Shown here: in pieces, positions 7,533 to 14,292 of the stretch
Position numbering within the stretch: position 1 is the first letter of the stretch
How the letters are laid out: each line of letters starts with the position of its first letter
Assembly (NCBI GenBank): GCA_020354275.1
Contig: CP070645.1
Coordinates: 336,530-360,595, forward strand
Origin: Dehalococcoidales bacterium
Lineage (GTDB): Bacteria; Chloroflexota; Dehalococcoidia; Dehalococcoidales; UBA2162
Direction: 5' to 3'
Length of the DNA stretch: 24,066 nucleotides
Made by a program: the position numbers and the translations under genes
Notes under the pieces: generated by a model
The model's input: only the letters and a program-made list of their open reading frames with translations
Told to the model about the DNA's origin: nothing
Databases searched by the model: none

Positions 7533-8789
7533 ATGGCAGATATTAATCCGTTTGAGATTGTGCAAAAACAGATAGACAAATGTGCCGAGATTCTCAATTT
7601 AAATGCTGATATAACCAGAATCCTGAAAACCCCCATGAGAGAACTCCATGTATCGTTACCAGTCCGTATGGATGATGGCTCTCTCAAGGTATTTCAGGGA
7701 TTCCGGGTACAGTATAACGATGCCAAAGGTATTACCAAGGGAGGTATTCGGTTTCATCCCGATGAAACTGTCGATACGGTTCGGGCACTGGCAGCCTGGA
7801 TGACGTGGAAATGCTCTTTGCTTGATTTACCTTTGGGGGGCGCAAAGGGCGGCGTTGTCTGTAATCCCAAGGAAATGTCTGTGGGAGAACTGGAGCGTCT
7901 GAGCAGGGCATACGTACGGGCAGTATTTCAATTTATTGGCCCCGAAAGAGATGTACCTGCCCCTGATGTCTATACCACCCCGGAAATCATGGCTTGGATG
8001 ATGGATGAGTATTCGGTCATTGCGGGTAAGCCACAGTTCGGGGTTATTACCGGTAAACCGGTGTCTATTGGTGGTTCTAAAGGACGGAGTGATGCTACGG
8101 CTCGTGGCGGGATGTATGCTATCCGTGAAGCGGCCAAATCAATCGGGTTAGACTTGAGTAAAGCCACCGTCGCCGTTGAAGGTTACGGGAATGCCGGGTA
8201 CCATGCCGCCAGGTTGATTAGTGAGTTGTTCGGTGCCAGGATATTGGCTCTGTGCGATAGCAAGGGTGCAGTGTGCTGTAAGGTAGCGGAAGAAGGGATT
8301 GACCCCCAGGCCGCCTACGAATGTAAACTGGCAACTACCTCGGTGTGTAATCTGCCGGGTATGGAGCCTATTTCTAATGATGAATTGCTGGAACTTGATG
8401 TTGATATACTTATTCCGGCGGCTATAGAAAGTGTTATCACCGAGAAGAACGCTCCCAATATCAAGGCCAGGATTATTGCTGAACTGGCCAATGGTCCGAC
8501 GACACCGGAGGCCGATGATATTTTATATAATAATGGTGTCCATGTGATACCTGATTTCCTGTGTAATGCTGGCGGGGTAACGGTTTCATATTTTGAGATG
8601 GTCCAGAACTTCTATATGTATTCCTGGACGGAAACGGAAGTCCGCGAGCGTCTAGATGAAAAGATGACCGCAGCGTATCATTCGGTGCTCAACACAAGCA
8701 GGGAATATAAGATAAATATGCGACAGGCGGCATACGTACGGGCTGTGGAACGTGTGGTGGAAGCAATGGAACTCCGTGGCTGGGTATAA
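7533..8789 (+). CDS. glutamate dehydrogenase, Glu/Leu/Phe/Val dehydrogenase family
   Basis: Reversible oxidative deamination of glutamate to 2-oxoglutarate and ammonia. At 418 aa it matches the small hexameric GDH class. The substrate domain has TKGGIRFHP, the Lys-containing LPLGGAKGGV and catalytic Asp in VPAPDVYT, then IMAWMMDEYS as in Bacillus RocG. The Rossmann domain has VAVEGYGNAGYHAA, with an Asp at the end of its second strand (ALCDSKG), which hints at NAD rather than NADP use (inference). ATG at 7533 with AAAGGAG 7-8 nt upstream. The 108-bp gap after hisF holds a small dyad, ATGGT/ACCAT, around 7457-7472. Position beside an NrpR-like regulator fits a nitrogen role. Leucine/phenylalanine dehydrogenase is less likely because of the length and motif spacing. 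Confidence 0.9.
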   Translation: MADINPFEIVQKQIDKCAEILNLNADITRILKTPMRELHVSLPVRMDDGSLKVFQGFRVQYNDAKGITKGGIRFHPDETVDTVRALAAWMTWKCSLLDLPLGGAKGGVVCNPKEMSVGELERLSRAYVRAVFQFIGPERDVPAPDVYTTPEIMAWMMDEYSVIAGKPQFGVITGKPVSIGGSKGRSDATARGGMYAIREAAKSIGLDLSKATVAVEGYGNAGYHAARLISELFGARILALCDSKGAVCCKVAEEGIDPQAAYECKLATTSVCNLPGMEPISNDELLELDVDILIPAAIESVITEKNAPNIKARIIAELANGPTTPEADDILYNNGVHVIPDFLCNAGGVTVSYFEMVQNFYMYSWTETEVRERLDEKMTAAYHSVLNTSREYKINMRQAAYVRAVERVVEAMELRGWV

Positions 8790-8791
8790 CA

Positions 8792-8821
8792 TTGACAAGA
8801 CTTGATAACAGCACTTATGAT
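8792..8821 (+). promoter_or_regulatory. predicted promoter for the unknown gene at 8852
   Basis: TTGACA at 8792-8797, 18-bp spacer, TATGAT at 8816-8821, directly after the gdhA stop. The predicted start point, near 8828, leaves a leader of about 24 nt with AGGAA at 8840-8844. It suggests the downstream gene can be expressed apart from gdhA. Confidence 0.55.
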
Positions 8822-8851
8822 AAAGATTGACAAAGATTCAGGAACTGTTTG

Positions 8852-9202
8852 ATGCAAATAAAAAAGACCTATAAAGGAGTCAATCCCGAGCTACTATATC
8901 AGGAGATAAAAGACTTTACGCAGAAGCAGGGAGTGATTCTGGATGAAGCCAAGATGGAAACATATTCTTTACCCGGGGACTCGTCATCATTTATTTCTCG
9001 GGGCACACTGATTTTCAATGTAGAAGATAAGTCGGGTAAATCAGAAAAGGAATGTTTGCGGGCACATATTGTCGGGTCAGCCAAGGGTGAGACCAAACTC
9101 ATGCTGGATATAGATGAAAAACTTTTCTCTAAGGGGAAAGTTACTGCTTTGCAGGAAGACCTTGACTTTATCTTTGACTCGTATGAAGTTAAACCTCGTT
9201 GA
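8852..9202 (+). CDS. hypothetical protein, 116 aa
   Basis: I do not recognise a family. ATG 8852 has AGGAA 7 nt upstream and is preferred over the in-frame TTG at 8849. The protein is soluble and mixed alpha/beta. It has an N-terminal helix (NPELLYQEIKDFTQKQG), then alternating strands (RGTLIFNV, CLRAHIVGS, ETKLMLDID) and a C-terminal helix near LQEDLDFIF. There are no membrane segments, no signal peptide and one Cys. The pattern of amphipathic strands suggests a small START/SRPBCC-like or dodecin-like sheet fold, but that is a guess. Its own promoter appears to lie right after gdhA; the next gene is the DUF5679 protein. Codon use matches its neighbours, so it looks like a real gene. Confidence 0.72.
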   Translation: MQIKKTYKGVNPELLYQEIKDFTQKQGVILDEAKMETYSLPGDSSSFISRGTLIFNVEDKSGKSEKECLRAHIVGSAKGETKLMLDIDEKLFSKGKVTALQEDLDFIFDSYEVKPR

Positions 9203-9321
9203 ACAGCTGTCCTTAGATTCATATCATTTGCCGATTATCTGGTTCTGTCCAATCAATAGGTTATAGACGTGATGAAGATGGGTAGATCGGAGTTTATAAT
9301 TATAAGAGGGAGGTTAGTTAA

Positions 9322-9462
9322 ATGCAGGCCTATTGTATGAAATGTCGGGCAAAAGTGGATATCAAGAACCCAACATCAATCACTATGAAGAACGGTCGCC
9401 CAGCAACCCAGGGTGAATGCCCCAAGTGTGGCACCAAGGTTTTTAGAATAGGTAAATCGTGA
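9322..9462 (+). CDS. DUF5679-type small zinc-ribbon protein, 46 aa
   Basis: Short gene with an excellent ribosome-binding site (GAGGGAGG at 9306-9313) before ATG 9322. The product begins MQAYCMKCRAKVDIKNP and ends CPKCGTKVFRIGKS. Four cysteines (5, 8, 33, 36) form a Cx2C...Cx2C zinc ribbon, and a central TMKNGRPATQG loop matches what I know of the DUF5679 family. Function is unknown; such minimal ribbons often bind nucleic acid or protein. A TATAAT at 9295-9300 could serve as a -10 box but has no good -35. Confidence 0.85.
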   Translation: MQAYCMKCRAKVDIKNPTSITMKNGRPATQGECPKCGTKVFRIGKS

Positions 9463-9476
9463 AATAAATATTAGAC

Positions 9477-9522
9477 CGGTATTGGCAGTGCTTATTCTTG
9501 TACCTATGGCACTTCAATACCG
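9477..9522. terminator. stem-loop after the DUF5679 gene
   Basis: CGGTATTG at 9477-9484 pairs perfectly with CAATACCG at 9515-9522, and inside this GTGC (9488-9491) pairs with GCAC (9509-9512) across a small 3/2-nt internal loop. It lies 14 bp after the stop codon, where a terminator is expected, but has no run of T, so it may instead be a 3' stabilising hairpin. Confidence 0.4.
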
Positions 9523-9542
9523 AGTATAATTACTGACCGGAA

Positions 9543-9580
9543 GAGTTCGAATCCCCCAAACTTTACCAGGGTTCGAACTC
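9543..9580. repeat. 9-bp perfect inverted repeat with 20-nt loop
   Basis: GAGTTCGAA at 9543-9551 and TTCGAACTC at 9572-9580 are exact reverse complements, and the arms extend inward by CCC/GGG if one T is bulged. No T-run follows. It could be a second 3' hairpin or an operator; the TTCGAA core resembles a tRNA T-loop but no tRNA folds around it. Confidence 0.5.
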
Positions 9581-9655
9581 TATTAGTGTCTTTATGACGG
9601 GCCTTTGAGTCTGATAGACTAGATAACTGTTTATCTAAGTGATACGGTTATGGGC

Positions 9656-9684
9656 TTGACCTGATATCATACGGGGAGTATATT
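9656..9684 (+). promoter_or_regulatory. predicted promoter for the zinc-ribbon gene at 9855
   Basis: TTGACC at 9656-9661, 17-bp spacer, TATATT at 9679-9684. Predicted start point near 9691, giving a leader of about 164 nt, long for such a small gene. Confidence 0.6.
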
Positions 9685-9854
9685 GAAGTAAAAAGTATTT
9701 ACCTTGGTTCAGTGTTGTTCAGTAACTTGGCTCGCCAGTACATACAGTAAACCTGGGGAAACTGGACAGGGATATAACATCAGTACAGATGAGATTTTCC
9801 AGGCCAAGAGAGTACACTGATAAAAAGGGATTAAGAATTGATGGAGGTACGGTC

Positions 9855-10169
9855 ATGGCCCTGGAAGACAAAACTCTCACCTGTCGCGAGTGTGGTCAGG
9901 AGTTTGTTTTTACAGCTGGTGAGCAGGAATTCTACCTATCCCGCAACTTGATGAATGAGCCCGGGCGGTGTCCCGAGTGCCGGGCTGCACGCCGAAGGGA
10001 ACGTAATTCCGGTTACGGAGGTTCAAGGTTATCCTATCCGGCAATATGTGCTTCCTGCGGCGTGGAAACTACAGTACCCTTTGAACCCAGAGAGGGAAGG
10101 CCGGTCTACTGCCGGGAATGCTACACTAAAATGAGACAGTCTGGTGACGTTGGTCGCCCAGCGCTGTAA
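9855..10169 (+). CDS. double zinc-ribbon protein, 104 aa (paralogue of the gene at 15364)
   Basis: Start ATG 9855 is set by GGAGG at 9843-9847; an in-frame ATG at 9789 would add 22 residues but lacks a ribosome-binding site and similarity to the paralogue. Two Cys4 ribbons are visible: C10/C13 with C39/C42 (LTCRECGQEFVFTAGEQEFY ... RCPECRAARR) and C65/C68 with C86/C89 (CASCGVETTVPFEP ... VYCRECY). The first matches the probable zinc-ribbon domain zf-trcl. The second resembles the TTVPF-type ribbon common in Chloroflexota. The linker is rich in Arg and Gly, consistent with nucleic-acid binding, though no function is established. It shares most of its length with the 15364 product. Confidence 0.85.
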   Translation: MALEDKTLTCRECGQEFVFTAGEQEFYLSRNLMNEPGRCPECRAARRRERNSGYGGSRLSYPAICASCGVETTVPFEPREGRPVYCRECYTKMRQSGDVGRPAL

Positions 10170-10232
10170 ATAGAACCTCTCTTTAAAATTAGAAAAGCCG
10201 CCAGATATCTGCTGATGTATTTTACAGGTACG

Positions 10233-10433
10233 TTAGCCCTTCTTAGTTCGGTTTCCTCTGGTACCAACCAGTTCTTTCCGGTTTCTTAACGGCTGGTCTT
10301 TCAGCTTGCTTGTACTCTTCAGGTCCTGCCGGTAGGAACACTGAAGGCATTGCTGGTACCAGCCGTATAGGTCACTGGATACGAACATATCACCGCCACA
10401 GCGCGGACAGTTTTTTAGCTTCCACCTTACCAT
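10233..10433 (-). CDS. small zinc-ribbon protein, 66 aa
   Basis: A single Cys4 ribbon (C9, C12, C29, C32: NCPRCGGDMFVSSDLYGWYQ then QCLQCSY), followed by a basic tail rich in Lys and Arg. ATG 10433 has only a weak upstream AAAG, so the start is less certain than the frame. It is unrelated to the two double-ribbon proteins. Function unknown; ribbon plus basic tail suggests binding to nucleic acid (inference). Upstream, 10450-10500 holds nested inverted repeats (TCCCAC/GTGGGA and GCTTA/TAAGC) that could be regulatory. It lies 191 bp downstream of the ferredoxin gene on the same strand. Confidence 0.65.
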   Translation of the reverse strand: MVRWKLKNCPRCGGDMFVSSDLYGWYQQCLQCSYRQDLKSTSKLKDQPLRNRKELVGTRGNRTKKG

Positions 10434-10624
10434 CTTTATACCGATCCCACTTACAGGTAAAGTAATGCTTAATCACCAATATAATAAGCGTGGGACTGGT
10501 TGGTGTATGTGACTATTGTCATGTCCTGGGTAAGGTGATGAAAAGATGATTGCGTCAGTCTACCGGGACGCGGAGCAGGATAAGGTAATTTAAAGGTGTA
10601 GCTACATCGGGCAGTGGCTGGTTT

Positions 10625-10831
10625 TTAGGAGTTACTGAAAACTATCTCAAAGGGGCAGGCGATAGCTCCAGTGGGGCAAACAACTTCACACTGAGTGCAC
10701 CAGGTGCACTCTTCTTTTTCTATAATGGTGATGATATTATTTATCATTAACAGGGCCTGGCAGGTACATACGCTGATACAAAGCCCGCAACCGTTGCATC
10801 TTTCTTGGTCAATTACTGGCATTTCTGACAA
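10625..10831 (-). CDS. small 2[4Fe-4S] ferredoxin
   Basis: Electron carrier of 68 aa with two classic cluster motifs: C12xxC15xxC18xxxC22 (RCNGCGLCISVC) and C42xxC45xxC48xxxC52P (CTWCTQCEVVCP). The residue after the first motif is Thr rather than the usual Pro, and two extra cysteines (24, 59) are present. Start: TTG (revcomp of CAA at 10829-10831) with AGGAGG 7 nt upstream; the ATG three codons later is too far from that site. It follows the Crp-type regulator by 71 bp and lies in the same direction as the NfnAB-like pair. It could be a redox partner of that flavoenzyme (inference). Confidence 0.9.
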   Translation of the reverse strand: MSEMPVIDQERCNGCGLCISVCTCQALLMINNIITIIEKEECTWCTQCEVVCPTGAIACPFEIVFSNS

Positions 10832-10902
10832 TGCCCTACCTCCTGGTTTATTCTCTCCTTTATTTTAAGCCTTGGAAAAGGCCAACGTCTGTGACCATTG
10901 TC

Positions 10903-11571
10903 TCATGAGTATGCTGCCGTGGCTTCTAGTGCCTTTTTATCATTAATGATAATACGGTGGCGGTTCAGGTCAATCACCCCTTCCTCCTCCAGGGTTTTAA
11001 GTGACCTGGCTACCACCTCGCGCACAGTACCCGCCATAGCCGCCATTTCCTGCTGGGTAAGACGCAGTCCGGGCGTAGCCCCGTCTCCGGCATGCTCAAG
11101 CAGTATCTTGGCTACCCTGCCGATAACATGTTTAAAGGACAGGTCTTCGACCAGCGACATGAGCTGGCGTACCCGTTCCGCCAGAACCTTGATTATGTTC
11201 AGGGCTATCTGCGGGTGTTTTTGCACAGCGTCTTTTAACTGGTTCTTCTTTAACCCGTAGAGAACAACGGGGGTCATGGCCTGGGCACTGGTCGGGTTTG
11301 GGCTGTTATCGAATATCGGAACGTCATTAAATGATTCTCCGGGGCGTACAATACTGAGAATTTGCTCTTTGCCATCCGTCGATGTCTTGAATACCTTGAC
11401 GGCACCGGAAGCGATAAAAAACAACGTCTCGGTCAGCTCGCCTTCCAGCAAGATTATCTCACCTTGCTCAACCGTTTTTTCGAAAACGAGTTCCCTGATA
11501 GAATCAAGCTCGTTGGGACTAAGCCCGGAGAAGTAGGGGATAGACTTTATAACCTCTAATTGAATAGCCAT
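10903..11571 (-). CDS. Crp/Fnr-family transcriptional regulator
   Basis: The 222-aa protein has an N-terminal cyclic-nucleotide-binding-type beta barrel (residues ~10-125; GEIILLEGELTETLFFIASG, later RPGESFNDVPIFDN). A dimerisation helix (~128-150) and a C-terminal winged helix follow (LTQQEMAAMAGTVREVVARS, LKTLEEEGVI). It contains no cysteine at all, so it cannot be an FNR-type iron-sulfur sensor. The phosphate-binding residues of cAMP-type Crp are not evident, so the ligand is unknown. ATG 11571 lacks a clear Shine-Dalgarno sequence. It sits downstream of nfnA-nfnB and upstream of the ferredoxin, which hints at control of redox genes. Confidence 0.93.
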   Translation of the reverse strand: MAIQLEVIKSIPYFSGLSPNELDSIRELVFEKTVEQGEIILLEGELTETLFFIASGAVKVFKTSTDGKEQILSIVRPGESFNDVPIFDNSPNPTSAQAMTPVVLYGLKKNQLKDAVQKHPQIALNIIKVLAERVRQLMSLVEDLSFKHVIGRVAKILLEHAGDGATPGLRLTQQEMAAMAGTVREVVARSLKTLEEEGVIDLNRHRIIINDKKALEATAAYS

Positions 11572-11612
11572 GACTGTTGTTTAATGGTACAACATATGTT
11601 TATGGGAAGCAA

Positions 11613-11627
11613 CACCAGTAGCTGGTG
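11613..11627. repeat. perfect 6-bp hairpin between nfnB-like and crp-type genes
   Basis: CACCAG, three-base loop, CTGGTG. There is no T-run on either side. It could be a weak terminator, an mRNA hairpin or an operator upstream of the Crp-type gene; on the minus strand a possible weak promoter (TTGCTT, 17 bp, TACCAT) starts immediately after it. Confidence 0.4.
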
Positions 11628-11668
11628 ATTCGGGGAAAGGATTGCCTATTCACTAGTTATGGTTCAGG

Positions 11669-13069
11669 TTATAATTCGCTGAGGTACGCGTGGATATCGG
11701 CAGCAGCACGTTTACCGGCGCCCATAGCGCTGATTACGGTAGCGGAGCCGGTAACGATGTCACCACCCGCCCAGACGCCGGGCTTGACGGTCCTGCCGGT
11801 GTTCTCATCAGCCACCACCGTACCCCGGCTGGTGGTATCCAGGCCTTCGGTTGTAGCCGCGATAAGCGGGTTGGGCGTGGTACCTAAGGCAACTATTACT
11901 ACATCCACATCGATGGTAAACTCGCTGCCTTCTTTGGCAATAGGGCGCCGCCGTCCGCTATCATCGGGCTCACCCAGTTCCATTTCGTAGCATTCCATAC
12001 CCGTCACCCAGTTCTGGTCATTACCGATAAACCGCTTGGGATTGGTCAGGAACTTGAAGATGATGCCTTCTTCCATGGCGTTTTCCACTTCTTCTCTGCG
12101 GGCGGGCATTTCTACCTCTGAGCGACGGTAAACGATGTAAACATTATCAGCACCGAGTCTGAGGGCACACCTGGCTGAGTCCATGGCCACATTACCACCG
12201 CCGATTACGGCTACGTTTTTACCGACACTTACCGGCGTATCGTATTCAGGGAATAGATACGCCTTCATCAGATTGACCCGGGTCAGGAATTCGTTTGCCG
12301 AATAGATACCGTTAAGGTTCTCCCCGGGTATATCGAGGAACATGGGCAGACCGGCACCGGTGCCGAGGAATACGGCGTCGAAACCGGAATTCAGCAGCTC
12401 ATCAACGGTATCAATCTTGCCTATCACCGCATCCAGCTCGAGCTTCACTCCCTGTGATGAGACGTAATCAACCTCGGTCTGAACGATTTCTTTCGGCAGC
12501 CTGAACTCGGGGATGCCGTACATCAGCACCCCTCCGGCAACATGTAATGCCTCAAAAAGGGTTACGTCATGCCCCATCTTGGCCAGGTCGGCGGCGGCGG
12601 TCAGTCCCGCCGGCCCCGAGCCGACTACTGCCACCCGTTTACCGGTGGGCTTGGGCTTATCTGTTGCCGGGGTGGTTGATGGATTGTTCTGGCGCTCCCA
12701 GTCAGCCACGTACCGTTCCAGGCGGCCGATAGCGATAGGGGCATCCTTGTTGGCCAGGGCGCAGTGAGCTTCGCACTGTGTCTCCTGCGGGCAAACGCGC
12801 CCGCATATACCGGGCAGGCTGTTCTTGTTCTTGATTATCGTCACTGCTTCAGCAAAGTTGTCTTCATTGATTGCCTTGATAAAATCGTGAATATCGACAT
12901 CTACCGGACACCCGGTAGTGCAGGGATGCTTGGGGCATTGAATACAGCGGCTGGCCTCGGCCTTAACCTGTTCCTCGTTGTAACCAAGGGCGACTTCGTC
13001 GAAATTTTTTCCCCGCACTTTGGGGTCTTGTCTTGTCATCGGTACCCGGTTAAGATTAAGTTTCGCCAC
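11669..13069 (-). CDS. NADPH-dependent glutamate synthase small-chain / NfnB-like flavoprotein
   Basis: Member of the GltD/NfnB family: a flavin disulfide-reductase-type protein with an N-terminal iron-sulfur domain. In NfnAB it is the subunit that reacts with NADPH and ferredoxin. In 466 residues: cluster cysteines in RCIQCPKHPCTTGCPVDVDI and CGRVCPQETQCEAHC (residues ~35-110), FAD-binding VVGSGPAGLTAAADLAKMGH, NAD(P)-binding VAVIGGGNVAMDSARCALRL and C-terminal WAGGDIVTGSATV. Start GTG (revcomp of CAC at 13067-13069) with GGGGGTAAG upstream. It follows the NfnA-like gene by 19 bp. No glutamate synthase large subunit is present here, so an Nfn-type transhydrogenase is favoured over GOGAT, though a GltA-type role is possible. 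Confidence 0.9.
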   Translation of the reverse strand: MAKLNLNRVPMTRQDPKVRGKNFDEVALGYNEEQVKAEASRCIQCPKHPCTTGCPVDVDIHDFIKAINEDNFAEAVTIIKNKNSLPGICGRVCPQETQCEAHCALANKDAPIAIGRLERYVADWERQNNPSTTPATDKPKPTGKRVAVVGSGPAGLTAAADLAKMGHDVTLFEALHVAGGVLMYGIPEFRLPKEIVQTEVDYVSSQGVKLELDAVIGKIDTVDELLNSGFDAVFLGTGAGLPMFLDIPGENLNGIYSANEFLTRVNLMKAYLFPEYDTPVSVGKNVAVIGGGNVAMDSARCALRLGADNVYIVYRRSEVEMPARREEVENAMEEGIIFKFLTNPKRFIGNDQNWVTGMECYEMELGEPDDSGRRRPIAKEGSEFTIDVDVVIVALGTTPNPLIAATTEGLDTTSRGTVVADENTGRTVKPGVWAGGDIVTGSATVISAMGAGKRAAADIHAYLSEL

Positions 13070-13088
13070 CGATACTTACCCCCAATAT

Positions 13089-13925
13089 TTATTTACTGTC
13101 CATTTGGGATTGCCATTGGTCGAATGAGCACTTTTCTTCGTCAAGGTAGCTGCGCTGGCGGGCAAAGAGTAAGTCCCAGTCTACCTGGTGCCCGTCAAAA
13201 TCAGGTCCGTCTACGCAGGCAAATTTGGTTTCCCCGCCGACAGATACCCGGCAGCAACCGCACATACCGGTGCCATCAACCATTATCGGGTTCAGGCTGA
13301 CAATGGTGTCGACCCCAAAAGGCTCAGTAGTTAGAGCGCTGTATTTCATCATGACGCTCGGGCCAATCGCTATCACACGGTTAATTTCCTCGTCACCTTC
13401 GAGTAGCTCCTTTAGCGGCTCGGTTACCAGCCCTTTACGGCCATAAGAGCCATCGTCGGTTGTCACTATCAGCTGGTCGCTGACGCTGCGTAGCTCATCC
13501 TCCCAGAAGATAAGGTCTTTGTTCCGTGCTCCCATGATTGAGATGACCTTATTCCCTTTCTGTCTCATGGATCGGGCAATCGGCATTATGGTGGCCACAG
13601 CAAACCCACCGGCGACGCAGACTACGGTCCCAAATTTGTCAATGTGGGTGGGTAAACCCAGCGGACCGATAAAATCATTGATAGCGTCGCCAGCTTTCAA
13701 CAGGGCTAGCCGGTGGGTGGTTGTCCCCACTTCCATAAAGACGATGGTGACGCTGCCTTCTGCCCTGTCCCAGTCGGCAATGGTTAATGGAATACGCTCG
13801 CCTTTTTCGTCAATCCTGATGACGACAAACTGCCCTGCCTGGGCCTTACTGGCCACTTTGGGTGCAGCGACCTTGAATAGATGGATACCGGGCACCAGGT
13901 CTTCTCTCAATAATATCTGGTACAA
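13089..13925 (-). CDS. NfnA-like FAD/NAD-binding subunit (ferredoxin:NADP reductase alpha / SudB type)
   Basis: The 278-aa protein resembles the dihydroorotate dehydrogenase electron-transfer subunit family. It has an FAD barrel with RIPLTIADWD (~50), a nucleotide-binding domain starting VVCVAGGFAVATIMPIARSM, and a C-terminal iron-sulfur segment (GTGMCGCCRVSVGG, then FACVDGPDFDGH). The Asp-containing variant of the cluster loop is typical of NfnA. With its partner it would form an electron-bifurcating NADH-dependent ferredoxin:NADP oxidoreductase, or a sulfide dehydrogenase; sequence alone does not separate these. Start: TTG (revcomp of CAA at 13923-13925), preceded by GGGGGTGA. First gene of an nfnA-nfnB-crp-ferredoxin run, with a consensus promoter about 170 nt upstream. 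Confidence 0.88.
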   Translation of the reverse strand: MYQILLREDLVPGIHLFKVAAPKVASKAQAGQFVVIRIDEKGERIPLTIADWDRAEGSVTIVFMEVGTTTHRLALLKAGDAINDFIGPLGLPTHIDKFGTVVCVAGGFAVATIMPIARSMRQKGNKVISIMGARNKDLIFWEDELRSVSDQLIVTTDDGSYGRKGLVTEPLKELLEGDEEINRVIAIGPSVMMKYSALTTEPFGVDTIVSLNPIMVDGTGMCGCCRVSVGGETKFACVDGPDFDGHQVDWDLLFARQRSYLDEEKCSFDQWQSQMDSK

Positions 13926-13974
13926 TTTGTCACCCCCGAAGCTGCAATTACTATCAAACTGTCATTCGTTTGGC

Positions 13975-13995
13975 AAAAAAAATGGCCTTACGGCC
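13975..13995 (-). terminator. terminator-like hairpin in the leader of the NfnA-like gene
   Basis: On the minus strand GGCC (13995-13992), a GTAA loop (GNRA tetraloop) and GGCC (13987-13984) are followed by A and eight T (13982-13975). The stem is only 4 bp but all G-C. It lies between the promoter at 14100-14128 and the TTG start at 13925, so it would act either as an attenuator or as the end of a ~120-nt small RNA. Confidence 0.5.
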
Positions 13996-14099
13996 TTCCA
14001 GTTACCCCTTTTACTGCTAATACATTTACACGCCACTCAATATAGCTAGCACCCACTACTACCAAAATCGTATTTGATTAGCTAGCTCCAGCAATCTTC

Positions 14100-14128
14100 A
14101 ATATATCACTTAAGGTATTAACTGTCAA
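14100..14128 (-). promoter_or_regulatory. consensus-like promoter reading toward the NfnA-like gene
   Basis: On the minus strand: TTGACA at 14128-14123 (perfect -35), 17-bp spacer, TATATT at 14105-14100. Predicted start near 14093. It is among the best promoters in the window and gives a ~168-nt leader. Confidence 0.7.
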
Positions 14129-14255
14129 ACTACAACGCATGTTCTGCTTGCTATTAACTGCCGGTCTTAGCTGGTTTGGGGATTGTGGCAAGGTTTCTTC
14201 TGCCTTCTCTACAAATGAGGCTGGTAGTCAATTAGTATTTATTAAGTTAAATATG

Positions 14256-14283
14256 TTGTTATCATAACGAAATGTTATATAAT
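14256..14283 (+). promoter_or_regulatory. sirtuin-gene promoter with dyad in the spacer
   Basis: TTGTTA at 14256-14261, 16-bp spacer, perfect TATAAT at 14278-14283. Predicted start at about 14290, only two or three bases before the ATG at 14293, so the mRNA would be leaderless. A perfect dyad GTTAT-C-ATAAC (14258-14268) overlaps the -35 end and the spacer and could be an operator. Confidence 0.6.
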
Positions 14284-14292
14284 ATATAAGAC

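Larger units (their letters stand above)
9463..9854. other. 392-bp intergenic region with two inverted repeats and a promoter
   Basis: No credible gene here. It holds a long stem-loop at 9477-9522, a 9-bp inverted repeat at 9543-9580, and a good promoter at 9656-9684 followed by a ~164-nt leader for the zinc-ribbon gene. Within that leader is a direct repeat GTTCAGT (twice, around 9708-9723) and a 6-bp pair CTTGGC/GCCAAG, too weak to call a structure. Confidence 0.6.
13926..14292. other. divergent intergenic region between NfnA-like and sirtuin genes
   Basis: 367 bp without a supported gene. It contains a minus-strand promoter (14100-14128), a minus-strand terminator-like hairpin (13975-13995), a GCTAGCT repeat pair, and a plus-strand promoter (14256-14283) that abuts the sirtuin start. 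A 42-codon plus-strand reading frame at 14139-14267 has no ribosome-binding site and is not called. Confidence 0.65.

Noticed and set aside
9540..9582. tRNA T-arm-like sequences (GTTCGAATC and GGTTCGAAC)
   Set aside because: Neither is flanked by a 5-bp T-stem, and no acceptor, D or anticodon arm can be placed. The resemblance comes from the TTCGAA core of an inverted repeat.
11669..13069. Glutamate synthase (GOGAT) small subunit as the definite call
   Set aside because: The large subunit is absent and the neighbouring gene is the NfnA-type partner, so an Nfn-type enzyme fits better; kept as an alternative.
14139..14267. 42-codon plus-strand ORF with hydrophobic start, ending inside the sirtuin promoter
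   Set aside because: No ribosome-binding site, no promoter on that strand, overlaps a strong opposite-strand promoter; composition not protein-like.
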